From assembly GCF_000813425.1 (NCBI RefSeq), contig NZ_JWIB01000034.1:1-64000 (forward strand): a DNA stretch of 64,000 nucleotides, read 5' to 3'. The first letter of the stretch is position 1; each line of letters starts with the position of its first letter. Shown in pieces: positions 50,288 to 59,209 of the stretch. A model generated the notes under the pieces. The model was given only the letters and a program-made list of their open reading frames with translations, was not told the origin of the DNA and did no database searches. Made by a program: the position numbers and the translations under genes. This DNA is from Sporosarcina sp. ZBG7A. Lineage in GTDB: Bacteria > Bacillota > Bacilli > Bacillales_A > Planococcaceae.

Positions 50288-51499
50288 TTATTCATTCAAT
50301 TTGCTTAATAAATGTGACGCCATAGCTGCTGCAAATTCTGGATCATTAATGTGTCGATCCAGCTCAATGAGTTCTACAACATCTTGATTTAGATGTTTTC
50401 TAATCGATGTGAACAATGCTTCCGTGGCTTCAGGAGAATCGAACAATTGACCTGCTCCATCTATCGCACTGACACCTTTTAACGGCAAGAACAAAGTAGT
50501 CGGCCCAGTCGTTCCGTTTAACTTTCCACTTAGTATCTTCCCTAGTTCAGCACACTCTTCAGCGGTCGTTCTCATCAGTGTGACATTAGCATTGTGCTCA
50601 TATAAAGTACGATTTGCAAACTTGGAAGGAACGGTATTCATTGCCCCAAAGTTCACCATATCTAGCGCACCACAAGAAACCACTTGAGGAATGCCTTCAC
50701 GTGCCGCCGCTTCTAGTCGATGAGGACCTGCAGAAAGTACACCACCTACTAACTCATCACATAGTTCAGTGGTCGTCACATCCGCTACAGCTTTGATGAA
50801 CCCATCACTAATGAGAGACTCCATTGCTTGTCCACCGCTACCTGTTGCGTGGAATACTAATAATTCATATCCGTTCTCTTCAATATGTTTCTTGAGATTT
50901 TCTATACAAGTTGTCGTAACTCCAAACATACTTGCAGCGATGATTGGCTTGTCTTCAACCTCCGGAATCTCTTGTTCAATCATACCAATTAGTGCCCCAG
51001 CAGCATTTCCTAGAATTCGTCGAGAAATTTTGTTCAAACCAGCAACGTCCACAACGGAATACATCATTGTAATGTCTTTCGTTCCAACGTAAGGGTGCAC
51101 GTCACCCGAAGCAACTGTTGAAACCACCAATTTCGGCATCCCGATCGGTAGTTGTCTCATAGTATGTGTAATTAGCGCTGTTCCACCAGATCCGCCCATT
51201 CCCATGACACCAACTACATCACGCTCCAAACATAACCGGTCAACTAATTTTGCAATACCTTTTGACATAACTTTCATAGCTAAACCACGATCATGTTGGC
51301 CCCGTAAAGCTGTTAAAGTATTCCCACCTAAATCAGCTACCACTTCGGCACTAAATGTAGGCGTAACTGTAGGCACACCTACTACACCTCCATCAATTAA
51401 AACTACTTCAAATCCTTTTAAAGCTATCAAATCGCGAACATACTCATATTCATCCCCTTTAGTATCAAGGGTTCCTATCAACAAAACAGTTTTCTTCAA
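50288..51499 (-). CDS. UPF0261 Tm-1-like ATP-binding protein
   Basis: A 403-residue protein of the UPF0261 family. N-terminal [20 protein letters not shown], a nucleotide loop [37 protein letters not shown] and a second-domain [16 protein letters not shown] are diagnostic. The fold binds ATP in the tomato Tm-1 structure. First gene of the three-gene operon, with a TATAAT -10 on the minus strand at 51597-51602 but no good -35, which fits need for an activator. Role unknown; probably makes or handles a substrate for the TIM-barrel partner. Confidence 0.88.
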   Translation of the reverse strand: MKKTVLLIGTLDTKGDEYEYVRDLIALKGFEVVLIDGGVVGVPTVTPTFSAEVVADLGGNTLTALRGQHDRGLAMKVMSKGIAKLVDRLCLERDVVGVMGMGGSGGTALITHTMRQLPIGMPKLVVSTVASGDVHPYVGTKDITMMYSVVDVAGLNKISRRILGNAAGALIGMIEQEIPEVEDKPIIAASMFGVTTTCIENLKKHIEENGYELLVFHATGSGGQAMESLISDGFIKAVADVTTTELCDELVGGVLSAGPHRLEAAAREGIPQVVSCGALDMVNFGAMNTVPSKFANRTLYEHNANVTLMRTTAEECAELGKILSGKLNGTTGPTTLFLPLKGVSAIDGAGQLFDSPEATEALFTSIRKHLNQDVVELIELDRHINDPEFAAAMASHLLSKLNE

Positions 51500-51596
51500 A
51501 ACAATCTCCCCCGTAGAAAAAAGTAATTGTTCAATCTGAAAAACAAAATACGAGTTGCAGTGCCAAATTTATCTACAACAATTAAATAATCTGAAT

Positions 51597-51602
51597 ATTA
51601 TA
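51597..51602 (-). promoter_or_regulatory. Possible -10 of the UPF0261 operon
   Basis: TATAAT on the minus strand, about 100 bases before the UPF0261 start, with no -35 match at 16-18 bases. A promoter with only a good -10 is typical for activation by AraC-type proteins such as the one encoded upstream. Confidence 0.35.
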
Positions 51603-51656
51603 CATCCTACTGTTAGAATACACCCGATTCCAACAACCGTATATGTTAAATGGTAC

Positions 51657-52853
51657 TCATTTCATGTGTTCTTGTAATCTTTCTACATATTCTCGGGGAG
51701 ATTGTCCTGCATACTTTTTAAAAGCCTTACTAAAATGTGCGTAATCGCTAAATCCTGTCATGTTTGCAATTTCAGCTAGCTGGAAACAGTTCTGGCTCAT
51801 AAATTCAATGGATTTATGCATTCTATACTCAATTAAATAATTACTATACGAACAACCGACTTCCTGTTTAAACACTTTACTTAAATAGGGTCTTGAAATA
51901 TGTAAGAGCTGCGCCAAATCCTCTAGTGAGATTTTCGTCATATAGTTTACTGAGATATATTCCTTTACAAATTCTGCATACTCATAGTGTTTTTCAGCCC
52001 CTTCTAACATCTTTACTAAAAATTCATCCGCTCCTTTTTGTCCTACGTTCTTAAACTTTCTAATTGTCGAGGACAAAGCTTGTTCTGTAGGAATCCTTTC
52101 AAAAGAAGATCCTCCGATATATCCCATCGTTGCTGTGTTATCTTGCATATATTTCACATCTGTTGGGGTAGAAACTGGCCCTCCATAAATCATTTTAATG
52201 ACTTGACGATCTTCGTGATTGCAAACGCTAAAGATTTCATTGACCACTTTTGCTCCTTCTACTAAGCTAAGTGCCTTCTTTGCGCCTAGCATCCCGCCCT
52301 TTGTAAAACCTAGATGAGCACAAATAACATCAGCTCCAGCATCCAACATCTGTCTCGCTTGCTCTTTATCAAATACAAATGCAATTGTAAACAGCCCTTG
52401 CTCATGGGCGATTTTTATCGCACTTACTTCCGTTTCATACGATATCCCTTGCTCCTCCAATGCCTCTCTAAACATCCCGTCTATCATTCCTACAGAAGGA
52501 TAGTTATTAATCCCTGTAAACCCCTTTGTTTTAATTTCTTGAATGTACAGTTCTAAATTGATCAAAGGATCGGTTGCACACAGTCCAAAAACAACAGGAA
52601 ACCCTTTTGCGATAGGGAGTATTTCCCTAGAACCAAACTCCATTACTAGTTTGTTGCAATTTAAATAAGGAAGATAGCCTGCTAGTGAGCTGACTCCCAT
52701 TTGTCTAAAGCGACCGGAGTTTAACGCTAATATCATATCTCCTCCGCCAGCCACTGTAGATTTTGCTGATTTACCTGAACCTGAAGCCACTCCAATGATA
52801 AATTCTTTCTGGTCTACCTTATTCAATAATCTTTGCTTAATCTGTATAGTCAT
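51657..52853 (-). CDS. PF09370 TIM barrel fused to AraC-type DNA-binding domain
   Basis: A 398-residue regulator with an enzyme-like sensor. Residues 1-275 are a full PF09370 barrel, parallel to the enzyme at 49434: NSGRFRQMGVSSLAGYLPY, GLCATDPL, NNYPSVGMIDGMFR and IGGSSFERIP. Residues about 290-395 are an AraC domain with both helix-turn-helix units: ISLEDLAQLLHISRPYLSKV and LAEIANMTGFSDYAHFSKAF, then KKYAGQSPREYV. It probably senses the barrel's ligand and activates the downstream operon. Several barrel residues differ (GSGAGTG is GSGK), so catalysis may be lost. Confidence 0.88.
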   Translation of the reverse strand: MTIQIKQRLLNKVDQKEFIIGVASGSGKSAKSTVAGGGDMILALNSGRFRQMGVSSLAGYLPYLNCNKLVMEFGSREILPIAKGFPVVFGLCATDPLINLELYIQEIKTKGFTGINNYPSVGMIDGMFREALEEQGISYETEVSAIKIAHEQGLFTIAFVFDKEQARQMLDAGADVICAHLGFTKGGMLGAKKALSLVEGAKVVNEIFSVCNHEDRQVIKMIYGGPVSTPTDVKYMQDNTATMGYIGGSSFERIPTEQALSSTIRKFKNVGQKGADEFLVKMLEGAEKHYEYAEFVKEYISVNYMTKISLEDLAQLLHISRPYLSKVFKQEVGCSYSNYLIEYRMHKSIEFMSQNCFQLAEIANMTGFSDYAHFSKAFKKYAGQSPREYVERLQEHMK

Positions 52854-53050
52854 AGATGTGTTTTCACCTCAGCTTTTTTCTACTCCTCAAGCATCCAACA
52901 ATTACCAATGTTTCACCTTGAGCTTTTACAATATAGTTAACCACATTGTAGCCTGTGAAGGAATTGCTTTCTATAGTGAGAAGCTCCAATCAGCAAATAA
53001 TTCGAAAACAAAAAGAGCTCAGGCATATGCCGAACCCCTTTGTTTCTCCC

Positions 53051-53500
53051 TCATTTATTGGTTTCCAATACCTTTACTCTTGGATTACGAGCTAGAAGTT
53101 CTTGTAAAAATGCATCTTTGTCTCGCGGTGAAATTTTCACACTGCCGAGTAACGCATGTGTGTAAAACAATTCAAGAGCATCTACAGAAGACAGCAACCT
53201 GTAGCCTGTATAGATATCACGTGTAGTTCCTACAGTCGTAATGGTTTCATAAGGAATTTTACTTCGGAATGGTCCACCTTGTACCAACAAATAATCGGGA
53301 TGAAAAACATAGCGAACAGCAAAACTGCACCATGCAATTACACCAACACTGAACAGAAACACAACGGCAAGTGTCAAAATAACTGGCCAATCGGTTCCCC
53401 CTTCTAGAAACAGTGGCCACCATGTGGCAATGCCGATTACCAACATGCAACTACCGATGAACAAAAGAAACTTCTTATCTATTTTTGGTTTAAATCCCAT
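53051..53500 (-). CDS. Bacterial PH-domain membrane protein (YyaB-like, DUF1200)
   Basis: A 149-residue protein with two N-terminal membrane segments (about 10-30 and 40-62), then a small bacterial pleckstrin-homology domain: FAVRYVFHPDYLLVQGGPFR, SKIPYETITTV and ALELFYT, ending in a conserved SPRDKDAFLQELLAR. This matches the YyaB/DUF1200 group, whose role is unknown but which sits in the inner membrane. Start behind AAAGGGGACC. Transcribed alone. Confidence 0.8.
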   Translation of the reverse strand: MGFKPKIDKKFLLFIGSCMLVIGIATWWPLFLEGGTDWPVILTLAVVFLFSVGVIAWCSFAVRYVFHPDYLLVQGGPFRSKIPYETITTVGTTRDIYTGYRLLSSVDALELFYTHALLGSVKISPRDKDAFLQELLARNPRVKVLETNK

Positions 53501-53887
53501 TGGCTTGGTCCCCTTTCCATCGAGTACTCATAATCCGTCAAGACTTCTTACGATTTTATACGATTCGTATCCTTTAAAGATTCAATTTTCATGTAATAAA
53601 CCTTCACATCAATTCATCCTCATCTTTTAAGATAACTATAAAACTCTTAGATCATTTACAACCGCGAGTCAGGATGGGTACTGAACAAAAGCTGAAGTTA
53701 AGGTGATAAAAACGATCTTGTATAATGACCATTTTTACAGTCCTTACCTGTTTTATAACACATTGAGAACCACTAGAAAATCTCTATTATATGAAATCCT
53801 ATATCCTTTCCCCTACTTGAATTTGAAGAGTCTCTATATATTTTCAATCGTCAGTAGAATAAATAATGATTAATTTTTCGAAATATA

Positions 53888-53916
53888 TTGACAGCACACT
53901 AGATTCAGCATATATT
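53888..53916 (+). promoter_or_regulatory. Strong sigma-A promoter
   Basis: TTGACA and TATATT separated by exactly 17 bases. Transcription would begin near 53923, about 430 bases before the YfcC start, giving an unusually long leader. Confidence 0.75.
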
Positions 53917-53939
53917 CTATATAACAAATTTCCTTTCAT

Positions 53940-53965
53940 CGGAAACAGTTTCCGTTGTACGGAAA
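53940..53965 (+). promoter_or_regulatory. Three alternating CGGAAA/TTTCCG arms
   Basis: CGGAAACAGTTTCCG (53940-53954) is a perfect 7-1-7 palindrome. Its right half also pairs with the next segment: TTTCCGTTGTACGGAAA. The middle arm can thus pair with either neighbour. It could be a regulator site just after the start of transcription or a small RNA switch. Confidence 0.5.
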
Positions 53966-54168
53966 AAGGAGTTGAGGTAAATTATTGCTCGTAGATGTAT
54001 ACACAGTGGACTTGCGTTTTTGTAGAGCACTAAACAAGGGGCATCAAAATTCAATACACTTTGAGTCCAACTAGAGGAAATCAAAGATGATCGGAGTTTT
54101 AGAGATAGTATAGGATTTTCTTGTCTGTAACGTGGTGGCATTAGCCCCACGAATTTGTCTAATCACAC

Positions 54169-54184
54169 GTGGAAGCGCTTCCAC
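54169..54184. promoter_or_regulatory. cre-like catabolite control site
   Basis: GTGGAAGCGCTTCCAC is a perfect palindrome. Its core TGGAAGCGCTTCCA agrees with the Bacillus cre consensus TGWAANCGNTNWCA except at two W positions. Inside the leader of the YfcC-M20 operon it would let CcpA block transcription when sugar is plentiful. Confidence 0.6.
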
Positions 54185-54349
54185 AAAAAGACAGTATATG
54201 AATGAAGGAACTTTGTTAGATGCCGTTCTCTAAATAACGACGCTTTCAATAGAGTACATGCAATACAAGTACTACCTGTTATCTAAAAAAAATCGATAAC
54301 AAAATAGGTTCACTTCATTTTTCATATTCGTTATCCTGGGGGGGATATT

Positions 54350-55771
54350 ATGACAAAGCCAACAAAAGACTACTTGAACCATCAAGAACAGGAAACACCA
54401 GCGAAAGGGATTAATGCATTTGCGCTCATGTTCATTGTCATTGTCATTATGACCGTGCTCACATATATCGTGCCTGCTGGCCATTATGATCGAATTGAAC
54501 AAGATGGTCGAACACTTGTGGATGCGAACTCATTTGAATTTGTCGATAGAACACCAGTTGGACTCCTTCAAATGTTTAATAGTGTGCATTTAGGTTTAAT
54601 GGAAGGCTCGCATATTATTTTGTTTGTGTTCCTCTTTGGTGGTGCACTTGGAATTATGCAAGCAACAGGGGCGATTGATTCATTCATCAAGGTAGTCGCA
54701 GCACGATTCGGGAAACGTGAAATCGTCCTCATTCCATTATTGGTTCTAATTTTCGCGTTACTTGGTACGTTAATTGGCTCGGCTGAAGATACACTCGTCT
54801 ATATTGCCATTATCGTTCCGATGACGATGGCGCTGCGGATGGATGCATTAACTGGCTTCGCAATTGTCATGCTCGGTACGATGGCTACCGGATTTGTAAC
54901 AGGCATCACGAATCCATTTAACGTTGCTGTTGCACAAAGCATTGCTGAACTCCCGATCTATTCGGGAATGGGATTACGCATTGCGATTTTCATTGTGTTC
55001 TATCTACTAACAGTTGTCTTCATCTATAGACATGCGATGAAAGTTAAGAAAAATCCTGCAGCCGGCATCTATGGCAAGTTTGATCCGAAAGATCAAGTAG
55101 CCATAGATATGGATTTTAAAATGAGTAAAAGACATTTACTTGCCTTACTTGTCCTGCTTGCGAACTTCATCGCGCTAGTTGTAGGAGTCATTAAATTCGG
55201 ATGGTACATTAGTGAAATAGGTGGTATCTTCCTTTTCAGTGCGATTATTATGGGGATTATCGGAAAGTTATCTATGAATAAGATGGCAGATGGTTTCGTA
55301 TCAGGAGCACGAGAAATGGTCGCTGGGGCCTTAATTATCGGGATCGCTCAAACGATTCTTGTCGTTACGAAAGACGGTGGCTTACTGGATACGATTTTGT
55401 ATTTTTCAGCTGGATTAGTTGGTCAATTGCCCGCATCTATCAATGCGATCGGAATGTTCTTTATGCAGTTAGTCATCAACTTCATCGTTCCTTCTGGAAG
55501 CGGTCAAGCAGCTCTAACGATGCCACTGATGACACCACTCGCTGATTTGATCGGCGTTACAAGACAAACTGCAGTATTCGCTTTCCAGATGGGGGATGGA
55601 ATCTCAAATACCATTATTCCAACGAGCGGAGTTTTGTTAGCAGGACTCGCTATTGCTGGAATTCCGTTCACTCAATGGGTCAAATGGGTATTCCCATATG
55701 TACTTATTCAAGTCGGGATTACAATTATTTTCCTCATCATTGCACAAGCCACTAACTACGGACCATTTTAA
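54350..55771 (+). CDS. YfcC-family transporter, second copy
   Basis: A 473-residue PF03606-type membrane carrier with about twelve segments. Signature parts: ALMFIVIVIMTVLTYIVPAG followed by HYDR, GSAEDTLVYIAIIVPMT, NPFNVAVAQSIAELPIYSG and the C-terminal VPSGSGQAALTMPLMTPL. It is clearly related to the carrier at 17774 but divergent, so they are old paralogues. Together with the M20 gene 22 bases downstream it forms an uptake-and-hydrolysis pair. The start follows a GGGGGGG run. A cre-like site upstream points to carbon control. Confidence 0.88.
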   Translation: MTKPTKDYLNHQEQETPAKGINAFALMFIVIVIMTVLTYIVPAGHYDRIEQDGRTLVDANSFEFVDRTPVGLLQMFNSVHLGLMEGSHIILFVFLFGGALGIMQATGAIDSFIKVVAARFGKREIVLIPLLVLIFALLGTLIGSAEDTLVYIAIIVPMTMALRMDALTGFAIVMLGTMATGFVTGITNPFNVAVAQSIAELPIYSGMGLRIAIFIVFYLLTVVFIYRHAMKVKKNPAAGIYGKFDPKDQVAIDMDFKMSKRHLLALLVLLANFIALVVGVIKFGWYISEIGGIFLFSAIIMGIIGKLSMNKMADGFVSGAREMVAGALIIGIAQTILVVTKDGGLLDTILYFSAGLVGQLPASINAIGMFFMQLVINFIVPSGSGQAALTMPLMTPLADLIGVTRQTAVFAFQMGDGISNTIIPTSGVLLAGLAIAGIPFTQWVKWVFPYVLIQVGITIIFLIIAQATNYGPF

Positions 55772-55792
55772 AATAATTGGGAGGTTTTACAA

Positions 55793-56971
55793 TTGGTTTT
55801 GAATCTAGACGCATTGCAAAAGGAAGTTATTTCATGGAGACACCATTTACATGAAAATGCAGAACTATCCCATCACGAGTATAAAACTTCGGATTATATC
55901 TATAAGACTGTTTCCGGGTTTCCAGGACTCACGGTGACGAGACCGACAAAAACGAGTGTCTATGCCGTATTGAAAGGTGGAAAACCTTCTGCTGAAACAT
56001 CTCGCACAATCGCTTTCCGTGCAGATATCGATGCGTTACCTATCCATGAAGAGGCAGATATCGACTTCCAATCCAAAACCCCAGGCGTGATGCATGCTTG
56101 TGGTCATGATGCACATGCTTCTATGCTGATGGGCGCAGCGAAAGTCTTGTCTGAAAGACGCGATGAATTCAGCGGAGAAATCCGTTTCATCTTCCAGCAT
56201 GCAGAAGAAGTGTCGCCAGGTGGAGCTCAAGAACTTGTCGAGCATGGCGTCATGGAAGGCGTCGATTACGTCTTTGCATTGCATGTCTATCCTTATGAAA
56301 ATGCGGGCAAGTTCTCGATGCGTGCTGGTAAGATGAATGCAGCAGGAGATGACTTTGAAGTGAAAATTATCGGACGAGGTGGTCATGCCTCTACTCCAGA
56401 ACTCGCTATCGACCCACTCATTATCGGGGCAGAGATTGTCACAAATATTCAGCTGATCGTCTCTCGTAAATTGCCGATCTTGCAGGCTCCTGTCATCACT
56501 GTGACAAAGTTCAATTGTGGAAACTCGTTGAATGTCATTGAAGAAAGTGCATCATTTGGTGGCACGATTCGTTCACACGATCCAGTCGTTCGAGTACAAG
56601 CTCGAGAATACTTAGACCAAGTGGTAAACGGAATCGCAAACACACATGGTGCAACCGCTGAAATCAAGTGGGATCTCGGATGTTCCGCAGTTCATAACGA
56701 CTCAGAAGCAACGGAAATCACACGTCGTGCCGCAGCTAAATTAGTCGGAGAAGAGAACGTGATCGATTTGCCAGAGCCGATGTTTGGAGCTGAGGACTTT
56801 GCTGCATATTCAGAAGTAGTTCCTGCCTCCATGCAATTCATCGGTGTTCATAACGAAGACTTTGGCAAAGCCTATCCCCTGCATCATCCGAAATTCAAGA
56901 TTGAGGAGACTGCTTTGCAGTATGGGGTAAATTACTTTGTAAATATCGCAGAAGAGCTTTGCGGTGAATAA
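55793..56971 (+). CDS. M20-family amidohydrolase, third copy
   Basis: A 392-residue M20D enzyme (hippurate/N-acyl amino acid hydrolase type). Motifs: FRADIDALPIHEEADIDF, VMHACGHDAHASMLMGAAKV, FQHAEEVSPGGAQELVEHG, GRGGHASTPELAIDP and MFGAEDFAAYSEVVP, all with the metal ligands present. The TTG start at 55793 has GGGAGG eight bases upstream. Co-transcribed with the YfcC carrier. It should hydrolyse the imported acyl-amino acid or peptide-like amide; the substrate is unknown. Confidence 0.9.
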   Translation: MVLNLDALQKEVISWRHHLHENAELSHHEYKTSDYIYKTVSGFPGLTVTRPTKTSVYAVLKGGKPSAETSRTIAFRADIDALPIHEEADIDFQSKTPGVMHACGHDAHASMLMGAAKVLSERRDEFSGEIRFIFQHAEEVSPGGAQELVEHGVMEGVDYVFALHVYPYENAGKFSMRAGKMNAAGDDFEVKIIGRGGHASTPELAIDPLIIGAEIVTNIQLIVSRKLPILQAPVITVTKFNCGNSLNVIEESASFGGTIRSHDPVVRVQAREYLDQVVNGIANTHGATAEIKWDLGCSAVHNDSEATEITRRAAAKLVGEENVIDLPEPMFGAEDFAAYSEVVPASMQFIGVHNEDFGKAYPLHHPKFKIEETALQYGVNYFVNIAEELCGE

Positions 56972-56984
56972 GAAGATGTAAACA

Positions 56985-57031
56985 AAGGCGGACCCAACAA
57001 GTCACGAAATATGACTTGTTGGATCCGCCTA
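56985..57031 (+). terminator. Strong terminator after the second M20 operon
   Basis: AGGCGGACCCAACAAGTC pairs with GACTTGTTGGATCCGCCT (one mismatch) around a nine-base loop. Confidence 0.85.
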
Positions 57032-57101
57032 TTTAATTGAAGCACAAGCTTACGCCACAACTGCGTCCTTTCGATGCAAATTATTACTAGTTCAGATGGG
57101 T

Positions 57102-57458
57102 TTATAAACGAGTACATATGCGTAATTGATTTCCATCAGGATCTACCACTGTCATCATACGGAGGCCTTCAAGATCCTCATTTGGAGGGCTAGTAATACA
57201 TATATCCTTTTTACTTTTTAATTCGTTGTACCAGTTGTCAACATTAGGAACAAATAAGTGAATTAATCCACCAATTTGGCAGTCTCCAGTATGTTCAGTT
57301 AAATACATTGTCATTTCATCCTTAGTAATCTGGACAAATATAGGAAACCCGGGTTCAAATTGATGCACCCAGTCGATTTTAAAACCCATATCGTCTACGT
57401 AAAACGCGATACTTTTTGTATAGTCTGTAATACGGAACGCCGGAATCACATTTTGCAT
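57102..57458 (-). CDS. VOC/glyoxalase-superfamily protein
   Basis: A 118-residue single-chain VOC protein of the bleomycin-resistance type: VIPAFRITDYTKSIAFYVDD at the start, GFPIFVQITKDEMTMYLTEH in the middle and VVDPDGNQLRIC near the end. Members bind metal or drugs as dimers. Length and the missing second half-repeat fit BLMA-like binding proteins more than glyoxalase I. Single gene; substrate unknown. Confidence 0.85.
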   Translation of the reverse strand: MQNVIPAFRITDYTKSIAFYVDDMGFKIDWVHQFEPGFPIFVQITKDEMTMYLTEHTGDCQIGGLIHLFVPNVDNWYNELKSKKDICITSPPNEDLEGLRMMTVVDPDGNQLRICTRL

Positions 57459-57511
57459 ATTTACACCTCACAAATAAGTTATATGCCCTTATAAAAGACA
57501 TGAATAGCCGA

Positions 57512-57778
57512 TTATCGAATCAGTTCCTGGAGAACCATCAAGATAGGGGTGTATAGGAGCAATGGAATGAGCAAAATGACTGCCCCCATTTTTTTAGTTC
57601 CCTTTTTCAACATTAAAAGGGAGAGCAGATAAAATAGCGGATATACGATGAAAGCAATGATAAAGACGCCGTCTACAGCTTGATAGAGCTTATTTGGAAC
57701 TACCAATAACACTGGAATTGCAACCAATTCCAGAACACTGAAAATGATCACAGCTCCCCATAAACTTCTTATTGTCAT
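57512..57778 (-). CDS. Small membrane protein with three spans
   Basis: An 88-residue hydrophobic protein with segments at about 7-28, 35-58 and 65-85, joined by short basic loops (KKGTKK). GGGG lies eight bases before the ATG. I recognise no family. It is followed by its own terminator and precedes the VOC gene on the same strand by about 50 bases. Confidence 0.55.
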   Translation of the reverse strand: MTIRSLWGAVIIFSVLELVAIPVLLVVPNKLYQAVDGVFIIAFIVYPLFYLLSLLMLKKGTKKMGAVILLIPLLLYTPILMVLQELIR

Positions 57779-57921
57779 GCTACATCCCCGATCTCTGATA
57801 GTTTCTCAAAACGTTTTTCTTCACTTGTTATGCTACTGTCCAATCAACCTGAATAAAATCTTTGTTTGAGAACTATTTCCTTCTTAATCTTATCATCTGA
57901 TTTCGAATAATGCAGTACCAT

Positions 57922-57956
57922 AAAAAAACACTTTCCAATAAATCGGAAAGTGTCTT
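57922..57956 (-). terminator. Hairpin upstream of the small membrane gene
   Basis: On the minus strand AAGACACTTTCC pairs with GGAAAGTGTTTT around GATTTATT and runs into U. The core is shared with the hairpin at 44871-44910. It lies upstream of the small membrane gene, so which transcript it ends is unclear. Confidence 0.6.
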
Positions 57957-58117
57957 AATCATACACGAATATTGCATAGGGAAAGCTCCTTTGCAGTCAG
58001 AGAGCCCCCCTTTGCTTCCATTATACCACAACCGAAAAATCACTTATAGACTGTTATTCTAATACCTGCTGCCCTATACTGATACATACAAATCTGCAAG
58101 AAAAGGAGTGTAATTGA

Positions 58118-58534
58118 ATGGACAACAAAAATACGTTACAGGAGAGTGGCCCTTTCTTTCATGGTACGAAAGCGGAATTGCAAATAGGAGACTTCCTGGA
58201 GCCACAGTACCGCTCGAACTATCAGGACAAAAAATCCAACCATATCTACTTCACCGCAACATTGGATGCCGCCAAATGGGGTGCTGAACTGGCCACGTCC
58301 GGATCCCAGGAACGAATTTACATTGTTGAACCAACAGGTGCCTTTGAAGATGACCCAAACGTGACGGACAAACGATTCCCCGGCAATCCAACACGTTCAT
58401 ACCGCTCTAAATCCCCGTTGAAAATAATAGCAGTGCTGGGCAAATGGGAACGCCATTCCGATGAAGAGATCAGCCGGATGCTGACAGCCTTGAACACATT
58501 GCGTGAACAAGGGAAAGCAATCATTTATGATTAA
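58118..58534 (+). CDS. arr: Rifampin ADP-ribosyltransferase Arr
   Basis: A 138-residue enzyme that inactivates rifamycins by transferring ADP-ribose from NAD to a hydroxyl of the drug. Family motifs are all present: GPFFHGTKAELQIGDFLEP, SNHIYFTATLDAAKWGAELA, RIYIVEPTGAFEDDPNVTDK and RFPGNPTRSYRS. Length is normal. Start behind AAAAGGAGTG. No mobile element or integron cassette is nearby, so it looks like a native chromosomal copy, as in many soil Bacillales. Confidence 0.95.
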   Translation: MDNKNTLQESGPFFHGTKAELQIGDFLEPQYRSNYQDKKSNHIYFTATLDAAKWGAELATSGSQERIYIVEPTGAFEDDPNVTDKRFPGNPTRSYRSKSPLKIIAVLGKWERHSDEEISRMLTALNTLREQGKAIIYD

Positions 58535-58630
58535 TCGTAACTAGTCCTACTCTATGTACCATGCGCAGGGAGCGAGCCAAATTTCCTAAGCAAACCACTA
58601 TTTACGATTATCTTCAAAGGAGAATACACC

Positions 58631-59185
58631 ATGCAAAATTTAAAAAGGCAACGAAAAGTCATTTTGGACTTAGCCGTCACACTAGATGGATTTATTGAAG
58701 GAAAGAATGGTGAAACCGATTGGTGCATCATGGATGCTGAAATGGAGTTCAATGATTTTTTGAATCAGATCGACACGATTCTTTACGGCAGGAAAAGCTA
58801 TGATTTGTGGGGACACTATCAACCTCAAAATCAGGAAGAAAGCGAACTATGGGATTTGATACACGCTAAGAAAAAGTATGTATTTTCCACAACAAAAAAC
58901 GAAATCGAACAGGGAGTTATTCTTATAAACGACAACATCTCTGAAATAATCACCGATTTAAAAGCACAGCCGGGTAAAGACATCTGGCTGTATGGCGGAG
59001 CAGGTCTAATTTCAACATTCATCGACCTGGGGCTCGTTGACGAATTCAGATTATCTATACACCCGATTGCGCTGGGAGAAGGAAAACCATTGTTCGAAGA
59101 TCTTAAGCAACGATTACCTTTACAACTAATGGATACAAATGTTTTTTCTTCAGGCGTTGTGCAGCTCATATATCGTACTAAGTAG
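58631..59185 (+). CDS. Dihydrofolate reductase-family protein (YyaP-like)
   Basis: A 184-residue RibD C-terminal-type reductase: VILDLAVTLDGFIEGKNGET at the start, ILYGRKSYDLWG, and NADPH-binding DIWLYGGAGLISTFIDLGL. It resembles B. subtilis YyaP. It is distinct from the paralogue at 46302, with only the core motifs in common. Start behind AAAGGAG. The substrate is unknown. Confidence 0.87.
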   Translation: MQNLKRQRKVILDLAVTLDGFIEGKNGETDWCIMDAEMEFNDFLNQIDTILYGRKSYDLWGHYQPQNQEESELWDLIHAKKKYVFSTTKNEIEQGVILINDNISEIITDLKAQPGKDIWLYGGAGLISTFIDLGLVDEFRLSIHPIALGEGKPLFEDLKQRLPLQLMDTNVFSSGVVQLIYRTK

Positions 59186-59209
59186 TCTTTATTTTTTAGA
59201 GTAGACATT

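Larger units (their letters stand above)
53501..54349. other. Long leader region of 849 bases before the second YfcC gene
   Basis: No conserved gene is present. It holds a strong promoter (53888-53916), stacked palindromes (53940-53965), and a ribosome-site-like AAAGGAGTTGAGG. Beyond that lies a short frame opening TTG at 53983 (LVDVYTVDLRFCRALNKG), and a cre-like palindrome follows at 54169-54184. The part 53501-53880 shows nothing that I can identify. Confidence 0.5.

Noticed and set aside
53917-54150. 77-codon minus strand frame in the long leader
   Set aside because: It crosses the promoter and palindromes on the other strand and has no ribosome site or recognised family.
58118-58534. 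arr as a recently acquired resistance cassette
   Set aside because: No integron site, transposase or composition change is seen around it; arr genes are common in soil Bacillales chromosomes.
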